From Acinetobacter lwoffii (GTDB taxonomy: Bacteria; Pseudomonadota; Gammaproteobacteria; Pseudomonadales; Moraxellaceae): a stretch of 64,000 nucleotides of DNA. Below the pieces are notes generated by a model. It saw only the letters and a list, made by a program, of their open reading frames with translations, was not told where the DNA came from and made no database searches. Position 1 is the first letter of the stretch, and each line of letters starts with the position of its first letter. Of the stretch, positions 11,084 through 19,078 are shown one piece after another. The DNA lies in the NCBI RefSeq assembly GCF_024129435.1, contig NZ_JAMXXN010000011.1, positions 1 through 64,000 on the forward strand, read 5' to 3'. A program made the translations under genes and the position numbers.

Positions 11084-12283
11084 ATGAACAGTAAATGGAT
11101 GAACAAGACGTTCTTGGCACTGAGCATTCAAATGGTAATGGGCGTTGCATTTGCTGCAGAAGAACCAGCACTAGGTGAATACGAAACGGTTGATGAGGAA
11201 GTTGTCGTTGAAACTGCTGCATCTGTACCGGCTCAAACCGGGCAGGTCGAAACGCAGACTGCAGAAGAATCAGAACTAGGTGAATATGAAGCAGTTGAAG
11301 AGGCGGTCGTTGAAACAGCATCACCTGTAGAGACTCAGGCTGGCCAAGTCGTAGATGCATCTCAAGCTTTACAGCAACAAGAAGGGGATGCTACTCAGGC
11401 AGCTAATCTGGAAGAAGTATTTACGTCAAATGAACGTCAATACTCCCTGATTAAACAAGGCGAAATTTCATCATATTACGATATTGATTATACCTATTAT
11501 CGAGACACTCAACTCGATATAGAAATGGCTCAGGGCCAATTGTATCAACTACGTGTTCAAGAAAATGCAACACATAGTATGACTAATACTTTCACTTTCC
11601 AATATGGCGTGAAAGATAACCTGACCTTGACTGCATCCTTACCTTTAGTGGCCAAAACTGACTTGTTAAAAGATACGTCTACTGCAGGTTTAGGCGATAT
11701 TAGTTTGGGTGCTCGCTGGGAACCCTTTCCACTAAAAGCGGGTCGTCTGCCTCTGATTTTATTTGGTAATTTATCAACAAAAACCGGTGAAAGCCCTTAT
11801 GAAATTAATGCTGCAACAGATCTGGCAGCAGGAAAGGGCTATTACTCTGCTGGTGTGGGTGCCAGTACGCGTAAATACATTGACCCCGTCGTATTGTTTG
11901 CATCCGTCTCTGCAAATTACGGTTTTAAAGAATCGGGCCTGAATCAGCGTCGTGGTAGACGGGGGATTGAGGAGTTCGAACCGGGGATTAGTGGAGGCTT
12001 TGCCTTTGGTTTTGCATATTCATTTAACTATGACGTTTCGATGACCATGTCCTATCAGCAAAGCTTTAACACCGGTGCTGAATTTAAATATGACACGGGT
12101 GAAAGCTATTCTGCTGCGGATCAGACCAGTTCTACCTTTGCAATTTCCTTAGGTGTACGAGTCTCTCCAGAAACCATTGTTAATGGTACCGTTGGCTTAG
12201 GGCTGACCGAAGATGCACCGGATGTTTCGTTGGGATTATCATTCCCACTTGATATTTTAGGTTTTGGTAAAAAAATTAGTTAA
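11084..12283 (+). CDS. filC: FilC, outer-membrane beta-barrel of FapF/phenol-MetA type
   Basis: ~399-aa exported protein. A signal peptide (cleavage likely after VMGVAFA) is followed by an acidic linker with two imperfect ~30-residue repeats (LGEYE-V-EE-VVETA...), then a Gln-rich spacer. From about residue 120 to the C-terminus comes a beta-barrel whose opening (FQYGVKDNLTLTASLPLV, TAGLGDISLGARW) closely resembles the PF13557 / FapF-like transporter family. The last strand ends in a hydrophobic pattern typical of Bam substrates. FapF secretes amyloid subunits in Pseudomonas, so FilC is a good candidate for the export pore. The ATG at 11084 has GGTGA 7 bases upstream; 11078 is an alternative. 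Confidence 0.8.
   Translation: MNSKWMNKTFLALSIQMVMGVAFAAEEPALGEYETVDEEVVVETAASVPAQTGQVETQTAEESELGEYEAVEEAVVETASPVETQAGQVVDASQALQQQEGDATQAANLEEVFTSNERQYSLIKQGEISSYYDIDYTYYRDTQLDIEMAQGQLYQLRVQENATHSMTNTFTFQYGVKDNLTLTASLPLVAKTDLLKDTSTAGLGDISLGARWEPFPLKAGRLPLILFGNLSTKTGESPYEINAATDLAAGKGYYSAGVGASTRKYIDPVVLFASVSANYGFKESGLNQRRGRRGIEEFEPGISGGFAFGFAYSFNYDVSMTMSYQQSFNTGAEFKYDTGESYSAADQTSSTFAISLGVRVSPETIVNGTVGLGLTEDAPDVSLGLSFPLDILGFGKKIS
11171..11352 (+). repeat. Two imperfect in-gene repeats in filC encoding the acidic linker
   Basis: Copies begin at about 11171 and 11276 with CTAGGTGAATA and continue in parallel (GTTGA-GAGG-...GT-GTTGAAAC). They encode the LGEYE...VVETA...QTGQV / ETQAGQV repeats. The second copy differs by small in-frame deletions. 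Confidence 0.65.
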
Positions 12284-12295
12284 TAGGGGTGTCGT

Positions 12296-13960
12296 ATGAA
12301 AAACATTCGACTTAGCCCGTTATTGACAGGAATTATTCTTGCGGGCTGTTCAAGTTATACCTTTGCACAATTGGGAACCAACCTTTCAGTTGATTTACGT
12401 GCACTATCCATGGGGAATGCCGTCACCGCAGATCCTCCAGGGGTCAATGCCATCCACTTTAACCCGGCTGCACTGACTAAAATTGATGGTCTGCAAACCG
12501 AACAGCAAATCATTGTGGCTAATTTTGATATCCAGCGTGAGTTTTCAGTACCGGCCGGATATAACGTATTTGGCTATTCTGATGATCCTATTGTCTGTAA
12601 TGACGGTCCTGAAGTTTCATCTGATTTGTGTACCGATTTTAAAGGCCCAGTCAAAGGCGATGTGGAATATGTCAGCCTTTATGTCCCTTTTTTGAAAAAA
12701 ATGGTGGATTTAGGGGAAGGCCTTCCTTTGACTGCACCGACCATGGGGATTGCATACAACCCACCTGGATCTAAAGCCACGTATGCGACTGCTGTTTATG
12801 CTCCTCTCATGGCAGGTTTTGGTCATGAAGATGGTAACCCGGCAAACTTTATGGGGCAGCAGGTTGCTTTAGAGCGGATTACCTATCTGTCACCATCCAT
12901 CGGTTATGAGGTTAATGACCAGCTGTCGATTGGTGCTTCTATCGGGATGTCTTATCAAGCCATTGGGATGAAAACGGACTTGCGTTTCCCGAATGAGTTG
13001 ATCGGAATGTTGCGTATGATCGACGAAGTTGTGTGTACGCCGTTTAAAGAAAATTCCGACATTATTACAGATATTCTTTTGCTCGGGATCTGTAATGCGG
13101 ATGAGGGGATGAATCCATTTGGCAAGTTTGGTCAAATGCAACTGGAGCTTGAGCAAAACTTAAGCCCAAGTTATAACCTGGGAATATTGTGGGAACCGCG
13201 CGAAGATTTTAGTTTTGGTATGGTCTACCAAAGTTCTGCGAAAATGCGCTTAAAAGGTAAATATCATATTGATAATGCCAAAGCCCCTCAGGAAATGATC
13301 AAAGGTTTGATGACCTCGCCAACCGGTCAGATTCTGGCGGCTATTCTTGGCTTTCCAAATTATATACCATCAAGTGAATCAGGTCTGGTGTCGATGGATT
13401 TTGAATATCCGGCGCATTTTCAGGCAGGTATCAAATATAAAGTGATGCCAGATTTGCAAGTCAATTTTGATATTGGCTGGACAGATTACAAGGTCTGGGA
13501 CGAATTTAAATTCGAATTTGACCGTACCATTTCAGCCCTAAAAATTGCCAAAATTTTGTCTGCTAATGTCACTGATTCTTCACTGGCTTTACCTATGGGA
13601 TTTGAATCGCCGTGGAACTTTGGTATTGGTATTGAATATGCCGCTACAGACCGCTTGAAGCTTCGGGCAGGTTATGAACCGCGTACCAGTGCTATTCCAA
13701 AAAATAAGCGTAATACCATGGTGCCGATCAATGGTGCACAGCTCTTTGGTTTAGGTGTAGGTTACCGTTTCGATGCAGACACTGATCTGGATCTCTCGAT
13801 TGGTTTCTTGCGTAGCAAAGATCAGATTCCAGCAAATACCAGTAGTTTAGCCAACCAGACAGGGGTAAATAACCTGTTATTAAACCCATATGCAGGTTTA
13901 AACGTAAAAACAGATACCAAAATTACAATTTTAGGTTTGAATTATCGCACGCGTTGGTAA
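12296..13960 (+). CDS. filD: FilD, OmpP1/FadL-family outer-membrane protein
   Basis: 554-aa outer-membrane protein of the long-chain fatty acid transporter (FadL/OmpP1) type. The N-terminus of the mature protein carries the family hallmark (DLRALSMGNAVTADPPGVNAIHFNPAAL), followed by many amphipathic strands and a C-terminal aromatic residue. The signal region is ambiguous: LTGIILAGCSS contains a lipobox-like LAGC, while YTFA-QLG is a good signal-peptidase I site. TAGGGGTG gives a strong ribosome-binding site 5 bases before the ATG, only 12 bases after filC. Named FilD in Acinetobacter annotation. The ligand is unknown, and a role as hydrophobic-substrate channel or assembly partner is inference. 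Confidence 0.85.
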   Translation: MKNIRLSPLLTGIILAGCSSYTFAQLGTNLSVDLRALSMGNAVTADPPGVNAIHFNPAALTKIDGLQTEQQIIVANFDIQREFSVPAGYNVFGYSDDPIVCNDGPEVSSDLCTDFKGPVKGDVEYVSLYVPFLKKMVDLGEGLPLTAPTMGIAYNPPGSKATYATAVYAPLMAGFGHEDGNPANFMGQQVALERITYLSPSIGYEVNDQLSIGASIGMSYQAIGMKTDLRFPNELIGMLRMIDEVVCTPFKENSDIITDILLLGICNADEGMNPFGKFGQMQLELEQNLSPSYNLGILWEPREDFSFGMVYQSSAKMRLKGKYHIDNAKAPQEMIKGLMTSPTGQILAAILGFPNYIPSSESGLVSMDFEYPAHFQAGIKYKVMPDLQVNFDIGWTDYKVWDEFKFEFDRTISALKIAKILSANVTDSSLALPMGFESPWNFGIGIEYAATDRLKLRAGYEPRTSAIPKNKRNTMVPINGAQLFGLGVGYRFDADTDLDLSIGFLRSKDQIPANTSSLANQTGVNNLLLNPYAGLNVKTDTKITILGLNYRTRW

Positions 13961-13967
13961 GGGAAAA

Positions 13968-15098
13968 ATGATCAAGACAGGGAACGTTGGATTGACAGCG
14001 GTACTGGCATTAAGTCTGGTATCCGTGTCTTTTTATACAAGCGCTAAAGAATTTATTACGATTATTGGTCCGGATGGACGACCATTAGTCGTACCCCGTA
14101 ATAATGCAGAGAAAAAAATTGAGGACAAATCTCGATTGTCGAAAACAGTAGGAACTGCAGCAGTTCAGTCCACACCTGTAAAGCAAAACTTAGAAAAAGT
14201 GTCCGTCGTAAAAAATGGACAAGTCAAACCTAAGCATGACCATAATATGGTTGTACAACCAGTACAACCAGTACAACCAGTACAACCGCATATTGCGCAA
14301 GAAAAGATTCAGTCTAAACCACAATTAATACTTGGATCTCAAACTATTCAAACTCCTGATGCTGGAGTTGGATCTTCTGTTGCTACCATACAAAAAACGG
14401 GATTTAGCCAGGTTGAAGGCATTGAATATGTAGATAGTGAGTATCTGGAAAATAAAGAATTTAATTTGGAAGGCAAAAAACGTTTCTATAGCATGCCCGA
14501 AGGAGTAGTAGATAAAAATATCGGAACTACCCGGATCCAGACAATTGAACGTGAAAAAGGGGTGGGACAATCCGTATTAAAATCCTTGTTTCAAACTCCA
14601 GAAGTAGATTCCGGTCCTGTGGTACTGGCTCAAAGTTATTATCGTATTTCACAGTCGGAGACTATCGATAGCTTGGGCATGCAGTGTTTTACTGATAAGA
14701 AAATTAAAAAAGCGAAAGAAATCAGCCTTAAAAAAGCAGTTAACCTGTGGCCTCGTGCGCCTCTTAAAGCAGACGAATTTGATTTTGAAGTGGTCAAGCT
14801 TCAATCCGATATCCAGAATATTCAGATCAACTCTTATGCCTCTAGCCAGAAAAATCCAACGTATTATTGGCCTTTTGTTGTATTTTTAGACAGTCGTGGC
14901 TGTGTGCTTGAAGGAGCGGGCGGTTTTAAAAATCAGGAAGGACAGGCGAATATTATTCAACATGAGCGTATCGAAGGGGTTCTCCAGATTCCTGCACAAA
15001 GTGGATATGTATTATTGACGCCTTTGGCCTCCGCGATAGATGTTGAAGACAAGATGCTGACAAATCATGGACAACTAAAATTAGTTGCCATTCGATAA
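13968..15098 (+). CDS. filE: FilE, secreted protein with VQP repeats
   Basis: 376-aa exported protein of unknown function, called putative pilus assembly protein FilE in Acinetobacter. The signal peptide ends near SFYTSA and is followed by KEFITIIGPDGRPLVVPRN, a Lys-rich low-complexity part with four VQP repeats, then a better-ordered C-terminal half with two cysteines. The ribosome-binding site TAAGGGA and the 7-base gap from filD indicate co-translation in one operon. No catalytic motif seen. By position it could be a periplasmic chaperone or connector, but this is only inference. Confidence 0.75.
   Translation: MIKTGNVGLTAVLALSLVSVSFYTSAKEFITIIGPDGRPLVVPRNNAEKKIEDKSRLSKTVGTAAVQSTPVKQNLEKVSVVKNGQVKPKHDHNMVVQPVQPVQPVQPHIAQEKIQSKPQLILGSQTIQTPDAGVGSSVATIQKTGFSQVEGIEYVDSEYLENKEFNLEGKKRFYSMPEGVVDKNIGTTRIQTIEREKGVGQSVLKSLFQTPEVDSGPVVLAQSYYRISQSETIDSLGMQCFTDKKIKKAKEISLKKAVNLWPRAPLKADEFDFEVVKLQSDIQNIQINSYASSQKNPTYYWPFVVFLDSRGCVLEGAGGFKNQEGQANIIQHERIEGVLQIPAQSGYVLLTPLASAIDVEDKMLTNHGQLKLVAIR
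14253..14288 (+). repeat. Tandem 9-bp repeat in filE (4 units)
   Basis: Four head-to-tail units of GTACAACCA (the last is GTACAACCG) encode VQPVQPVQPVQP. Unit loss or gain keeps the frame, so the linker length can vary between strains. Confidence 0.85.
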
Positions 15099-15118
15099 GG
15101 ACTATTCGAGTACAAAAA

Positions 15119-17050
15119 ATGAAAAATAAAATATTATTTCCATTTGCTTTAACCACACTTTTAATGGCACTGAGCGGGTGTGGTGGGGAAAGTGCCAATG
15201 TCATTCCAGAAAAAAACGATGAAGCCACGACCAATGGTACTTGTACCTCAGGTACAAATAACTGTGTGGAATGGGGGCTGGAATATCCGCTTGATGGTTT
15301 AAATTTCAACTGTAGTGGCGATACAGAAAATACCTTTATTACGTTATTTGACAGTAAAAATGGGGTAGCTTCTGGAACCTGTCAAAAGACCGATAATATT
15401 GAGTTGTCTATTCAAAGTTTTGGTTCGAATAAGATCAATTTAGGTCAAATAAAACTCAGTGATTATGCCAGTTTTAGTGCCCAGACCCAGTTGCCGCGTT
15501 TAAGTGTAATCGATATTGCAACTGGGATTAGCGGACGTCGCGTAGGTGATTTGGTGCCTACTGATCCTACCGTTCAGGTTGCCATGCGTCTGGTTAAAAT
15601 TCTGCAAGCTTTGGCGCTACAAGAGGGGCGTATTGTTAATCCATCAGATGTGCAGCCTTTATATATTACTGAAGAGATGCGCAAAAATTTGGCTAAAATC
15701 AGTGGAAATATTAGTCTGACTGATACTGATTTGGCGACTAAAATCAAAGATTTTGTTGATATCAGCACAATTTCGGATGAGGTTGCTTTTACCACAGTCA
15801 AAAAACTGGTGACGATTGCCAACGCAGCTATGTATCAGCCAGAATTTTCATTATTTTCAACATCCGGTGTGATTGGAAGTAACCTGACGGGTTCAGATGG
15901 ACTGGTGGGTTGTAATCAAAGCCCTTGTGATATTAAGAATAAGAATACTAAATATTTATTTGGCCATTTTATGCTGATTACCGATCGCCAGGGCTACACC
16001 TTTGGCAGTGGCCTGCAATGGCGTGATACTCAGTCAAAAGTGGCGAAAGAAAATTTATCCTCCTTAGGGGGAGTTAATGCTGAACTCATCCGTAAGGTGA
16101 AACCGGTACAAATGACCGCTGATCCACAAAGTTCATGGATTCATCCAACCAGTAAAACCATTAACACGCCTTACCGCTTGAATATTGCAAATAATGCGAC
16201 TCCGCTTGAGTTGTATCAAGGCAGATTATTGAATGATTATGTGATCGCCGGTAAAGAAGCTTTCTATAAGATGGTGACTGACAAAAAATCGCTGGATACT
16301 TCCGATCAAGCCAACTTGGGGTTGTGGCGTTTGCAGGCCGATGGTGAAAACTATACGGGAAGCGTTGATCTATATAAGATTTTCCCAATTAGTTATCTGG
16401 ATCGTCAGGTCTTTAAAACAGCGCAGAACGTCGCGGATGGGGAGAAATACATTTTCCCAATGTATGCCAATCTGGAATTTAAATTTACAGATACCACTGT
16501 CAGCCCAATTACTTTAGGAATCGTCATTGACAGTAATGGTGATGTACGCACTAATATGCAATCTTCCAGCAATTTAGCAACTGATCCGGTAGCAGGCTGT
16601 AAGGGTGATGTGTTGGCAGCTACGCTCTTAGATCATCAAGGCATACAACAATATCGCCTTGGAACTTTGGGACGTGCATTTGTGGCTGATAAAGCGGTTT
16701 CGATGCGCCTGATTTTGGCCAATGAAAAGTTTGGTAATATCAATGGCGCATTGGTAGGGGTAGACTCACGTATCCAGTCTTCACCGGATTCTAGGGATTC
16801 GATTGTGATCGGTGGTGCACTGCTCAATTTGTCTAATGTGTTAGATACTAATGTCGGCCAGAATGGGCGTGTAACTTTCCTGAATTCGGCAGGTGATGGG
16901 GTACAATGGGCCAATACCTATGCGAGTTTTCAAAAAGTTTATAATAATAACAATGAGGGTGAAACACCGGCAGATATTAGCCTAGCAAAATTAAACGGTG
17001 GTTCGGTTGAGTTTAAGCTTGCGGATTGCTATCAAGTCAAAGCCAAATAA
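15119..17050 (+). CDS. filF: FilF, large lipoprotein of the fil system
   Basis: 643-aa lipoprotein, last gene of the fil cluster, called putative pilus system protein FilF in Acinetobacter. The signal peptide ends in the lipobox LSGC (Cys21), followed by a Gly/Ser/Glu tether (GGESANVIPEKND). Several further Cys pairs (TCTSGTNNC, GCNQSPC, AGCKGDV, ADCYQ) suggest disulfides in an envelope-exported protein. No enzymatic motif recognised. It could be an outer-membrane-anchored adhesin, tip or anchoring protein, which is inference from position and topology. A terminator follows its stop by about 15 bases. Confidence 0.75.
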   Translation: MKNKILFPFALTTLLMALSGCGGESANVIPEKNDEATTNGTCTSGTNNCVEWGLEYPLDGLNFNCSGDTENTFITLFDSKNGVASGTCQKTDNIELSIQSFGSNKINLGQIKLSDYASFSAQTQLPRLSVIDIATGISGRRVGDLVPTDPTVQVAMRLVKILQALALQEGRIVNPSDVQPLYITEEMRKNLAKISGNISLTDTDLATKIKDFVDISTISDEVAFTTVKKLVTIANAAMYQPEFSLFSTSGVIGSNLTGSDGLVGCNQSPCDIKNKNTKYLFGHFMLITDRQGYTFGSGLQWRDTQSKVAKENLSSLGGVNAELIRKVKPVQMTADPQSSWIHPTSKTINTPYRLNIANNATPLELYQGRLLNDYVIAGKEAFYKMVTDKKSLDTSDQANLGLWRLQADGENYTGSVDLYKIFPISYLDRQVFKTAQNVADGEKYIFPMYANLEFKFTDTTVSPITLGIVIDSNGDVRTNMQSSSNLATDPVAGCKGDVLAATLLDHQGIQQYRLGTLGRAFVADKAVSMRLILANEKFGNINGALVGVDSRIQSSPDSRDSIVIGGALLNLSNVLDTNVGQNGRVTFLNSAGDGVQWANTYASFQKVYNNNNEGETPADISLAKLNGGSVEFKLADCYQVKAK

Positions 17051-17064
17051 TATTCTTTAAAAAT

Positions 17065-17096
17065 AAAAAAATCCCATCTTAGTATGGGATTTTTTT
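17065..17096. terminator. Bidirectional terminator between filF and a NUDIX gene
   Basis: Stem AAAAAATCCCAT / ATGGGATTTTTT with loop CTTAGT, A-rich on one side and T-rich on the other, lying between convergent genes. Confidence 0.88.
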
Positions 17097-17109
17097 ATGC
17101 CTATTAGAT

Positions 17110-17658
17110 TTAACCGGTATGGTCTAGACGCGTGCCTAAGGTTTCCAGATGCATTGGAAAAATATTATTTTTACGGTCTTCAAAATAATGTCTGAGGGTA
17201 TGTTCTACACTCGGGAAGGCTAGTTCAGTCCAGGGGATATCTGCTTCATCAAATAAACGCGTTTCGATGGTTTCTTCACCCGCACCAAATTTTCCATCAA
17301 TCAGATTGGCTTTAAACAACACATAAATTTGACCAATACGCGGAATGTTATACATACAGTAAAGCTGTTCAATGTCTACTTCAGCTTCGGCTTCTTCGCG
17401 GGTTTCCCGGGCAGCCCCTTGCTCCATGGTTTCAAACAGTTCCATATAGCCGGCAGGTAAAGTCCATAAGCCGTAGCGTGGTTCAATGGCACGACGGCAG
17501 AGCAGTACTTTGTTTTCGAATAAGACCAAAGCGCCACAAATCACTTTCGGATTAATGTAATGAATAGAGCCGCATGAATCACATACGCTGCGAATTTGCT
17601 GATCGCCTAAAGGAATTTTAGCAGTGGTTTTATGTCCACAATTCACACAGAAGTTCAT
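17110..17658 (-). CDS. NUDIX hydrolase with N-terminal zinc ribbon
   Basis: ~182-aa cytoplasmic NUDIX hydrolase. A four-Cys zinc ribbon (CVNC near residues 4-7, CDSC near 26-29) precedes the catalytic domain. The NUDIX box is complete: Gly70, x5, Glu76, x7, RETREEAEAEV. Such zinc-ribbon NUDIX proteins hydrolyse nucleoside-diphosphate derivatives such as NADH or ADP-ribose; the substrate cannot be read from sequence. Start chosen by family convention (MNFCVNCG). An upstream in-frame ATG pair at 17713-17718 has a much better Shine-Dalgarno (GGGAGAG) and would add a hydrophobic N-terminal segment. Confidence 0.85.
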   Translation of the reverse strand: MNFCVNCGHKTTAKIPLGDQQIRSVCDSCGSIHYINPKVICGALVLFENKVLLCRRAIEPRYGLWTLPAGYMELFETMEQGAARETREEAEAEVDIEQLYCMYNIPRIGQIYVLFKANLIDGKFGAGEETIETRLFDEADIPWTELAFPSVEHTLRHYFEDRKNNIFPMHLETLGTRLDHTG

Positions 17659-17781
17659 ATTCATCATCAATGACAAAAGTATGCTCAGGATAACTGAAAA
17701 AGCAAAATTTGGCATCATTTCTCTCCCGCCCAGACTAAAATCAGCTATGATGAAATTATGATCATGGTTAGGGTTGAGAGA

Positions 17782-18390
17782 ATGGATGCATGTGAATTGA
17801 CACAAAGGTTGCAGCAACGCTTACGTTTTTCCAAGCGTATCCGATCTGCGCACGCTGCCGTGTTGATTGCAATTACAGATGAAGCTGACCCGAAAGTATT
17901 GCTGACGCGCCGTTCAGCTTATTTGAATAATCATGCCGGAGAAGTCTCATTTCCAGGTGGCAAGCGCGATCCGCAAGATACCAGTAATATTGTGGTGGCT
18001 CTAAGAGAAGCCTATGAGGAAACGGCACTCAATCCTTTTGATGTACATTTAATGGGTGATTTACCCATGCAAAAAGCTCGTAATGGCATGTTGGTCAAAC
18101 CGATTGTGGGATTGATTCCTCCACAAGTGAAGCTGATTCCACAACCGACGGAAATCGACCGGATTTTCTTTGCCTCATTGCAGCATTTGCTTGAAGTGAC
18201 GCCCATGCCTTATGAAGTTCGCTTTGCCCAGCAATCTTTATATTTTCCGAGTATGCGGGTAGAAAATGAAGTGGTTTGGGGCTTGACCGCGCGTATGCTG
18301 ATTTCTTTATTTCAATATGGGCTGGATTATAAAAAAGACTGGCCATTCTTGCTTAATTCTCCAACGTTTAAACGCTCCAAATTTTTTTAA
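17782..18390 (+). CDS. NUDIX CoA pyrophosphatase-like protein (NudL/UPF0035 type)
   Basis: ~202-aa NUDIX hydrolase of the coenzyme-A diphosphatase group. It shows the extended family signature LLTRRSAYLNNHAGEVSFPGG ahead of the NUDIX helix (KRDPQD...VALREAYEETAL), which distinguishes CoA-type enzymes from general NUDIX proteins. Known members cleave CoA or oxidised CoA to 3',5'-ADP and phosphopantetheine. The ATG at 17782 has GAGAGA just upstream; ATGs at 17758 and 17764 are alternatives. Divergent from the zinc-ribbon NUDIX gene and followed within 21 bases by the carbonic-anhydrase-like gene. Confidence 0.85.
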   Translation: MDACELTQRLQQRLRFSKRIRSAHAAVLIAITDEADPKVLLTRRSAYLNNHAGEVSFPGGKRDPQDTSNIVVALREAYEETALNPFDVHLMGDLPMQKARNGMLVKPIVGLIPPQVKLIPQPTEIDRIFFASLQHLLEVTPMPYEVRFAQQSLYFPSMRVENEVVWGLTARMLISLFQYGLDYKKDWPFLLNSPTFKRSKFF

Positions 18391-18411
18391 CCATTGAACA
18401 GGATTTTATCA

Positions 18412-18942
18412 ATGTTGTACAAATTTCAGGGACATATACCTACCGCTATACATCAGCCCTGGGATGGCTGGGTGGCACCAACGGCAACCGTGATTGGGCA
18501 AGTTGAACTTGGACGACAAGTCAGTGTCTGGTTTGGGGCTGTAGTACGTGCAGATAACAGTAAAATTAAATTGGGTGACTTTAGTAATGTGCAGGAAAAT
18601 GCAGTGTTGCATACGGATGCAGGCATTGAGATGAGTATTGGCAATTATGTGACAATTGGGCATCAGGCCATGCTGCATGGTTGTACCATTGGAGATAACA
18701 GTCTGATCGGGATTCAGGCAGTCATTCTGAACCATGCCGTGATTGGCAAGAATTGTATTATTGGTGCCAATGCCTTGATTCCTGAAGGTAAGGTGATTCC
18801 AGACAATTCAGTGGTGATGGGTTCACCCGGTAAAGTGGTAAAAACGCTGGATGAAGACAGTATTCAAAAATTAACAATGAGCGCCATGCATTATGCCGAG
18901 CATTTTCATAAATTTCAGGATTTGGAAGAAGTGCAACTCTAA
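18412..18942 (+). CDS. Gamma-carbonic anhydrase-like hexapeptide-repeat protein
   Basis: 176-aa left-handed beta-helix protein of the gamma-carbonic anhydrase / YrdA group. Hexapeptide repeats run through the protein (TVIGQVELG, IGDNSLIG, VIGKNCIIGANALI). The three zinc-ligand histidines are present at about positions 67 (LHTDAG), 84 and 89 (IGHQAMLHG). It resembles PaaY elsewhere in this window but is a separate housekeeping paralogue. True carbonic anhydrase activity is unproven for most members. Start at 18412 with CAGGA upstream; a TTG at 18394 is unlikely. Confidence 0.88.
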   Translation: MLYKFQGHIPTAIHQPWDGWVAPTATVIGQVELGRQVSVWFGAVVRADNSKIKLGDFSNVQENAVLHTDAGIEMSIGNYVTIGHQAMLHGCTIGDNSLIGIQAVILNHAVIGKNCIIGANALIPEGKVIPDNSVVMGSPGKVVKTLDEDSIQKLTMSAMHYAEHFHKFQDLEEVQL

Positions 18943-18969
18943 GGTACTCTTTTATTGAGTGAATCATAA

Positions 18970-18992
18970 GCCTAGATTTTCTAGGCATTTTT
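18970..18992 (+). terminator. Intrinsic terminator upstream of tsaB
   Basis: Short stem GCCTAGA / TCTAGGC with a TTT loop followed by ATTTTTG. The stem is only 7 bp and termination may be partial. Confidence 0.6.
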
Positions 18993-19078
18993 GTATCTGT
19001 TTCGGGAAAATCTCGCGTAGCGGATATGAGTGGAGTATCATATCCGCGTTTTTTATATTCTCTGAATTAAGGTTGTGC

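Noticed and set aside
9009..17050. fil cluster as chaperone-usher or type IV pilus locus
   Set aside because: No usher, PapD-like chaperone, prepilin peptidase site, PilB/T ATPase or secretin is present; only the existing name suggests a pilus.
18412..18942. Second paaY
   Set aside because: It has the gamma-carbonic anhydrase fold but lies between nudL-type and tsaB genes, far from paa genes, and is shorter than PaaY (176 against 202 aa).
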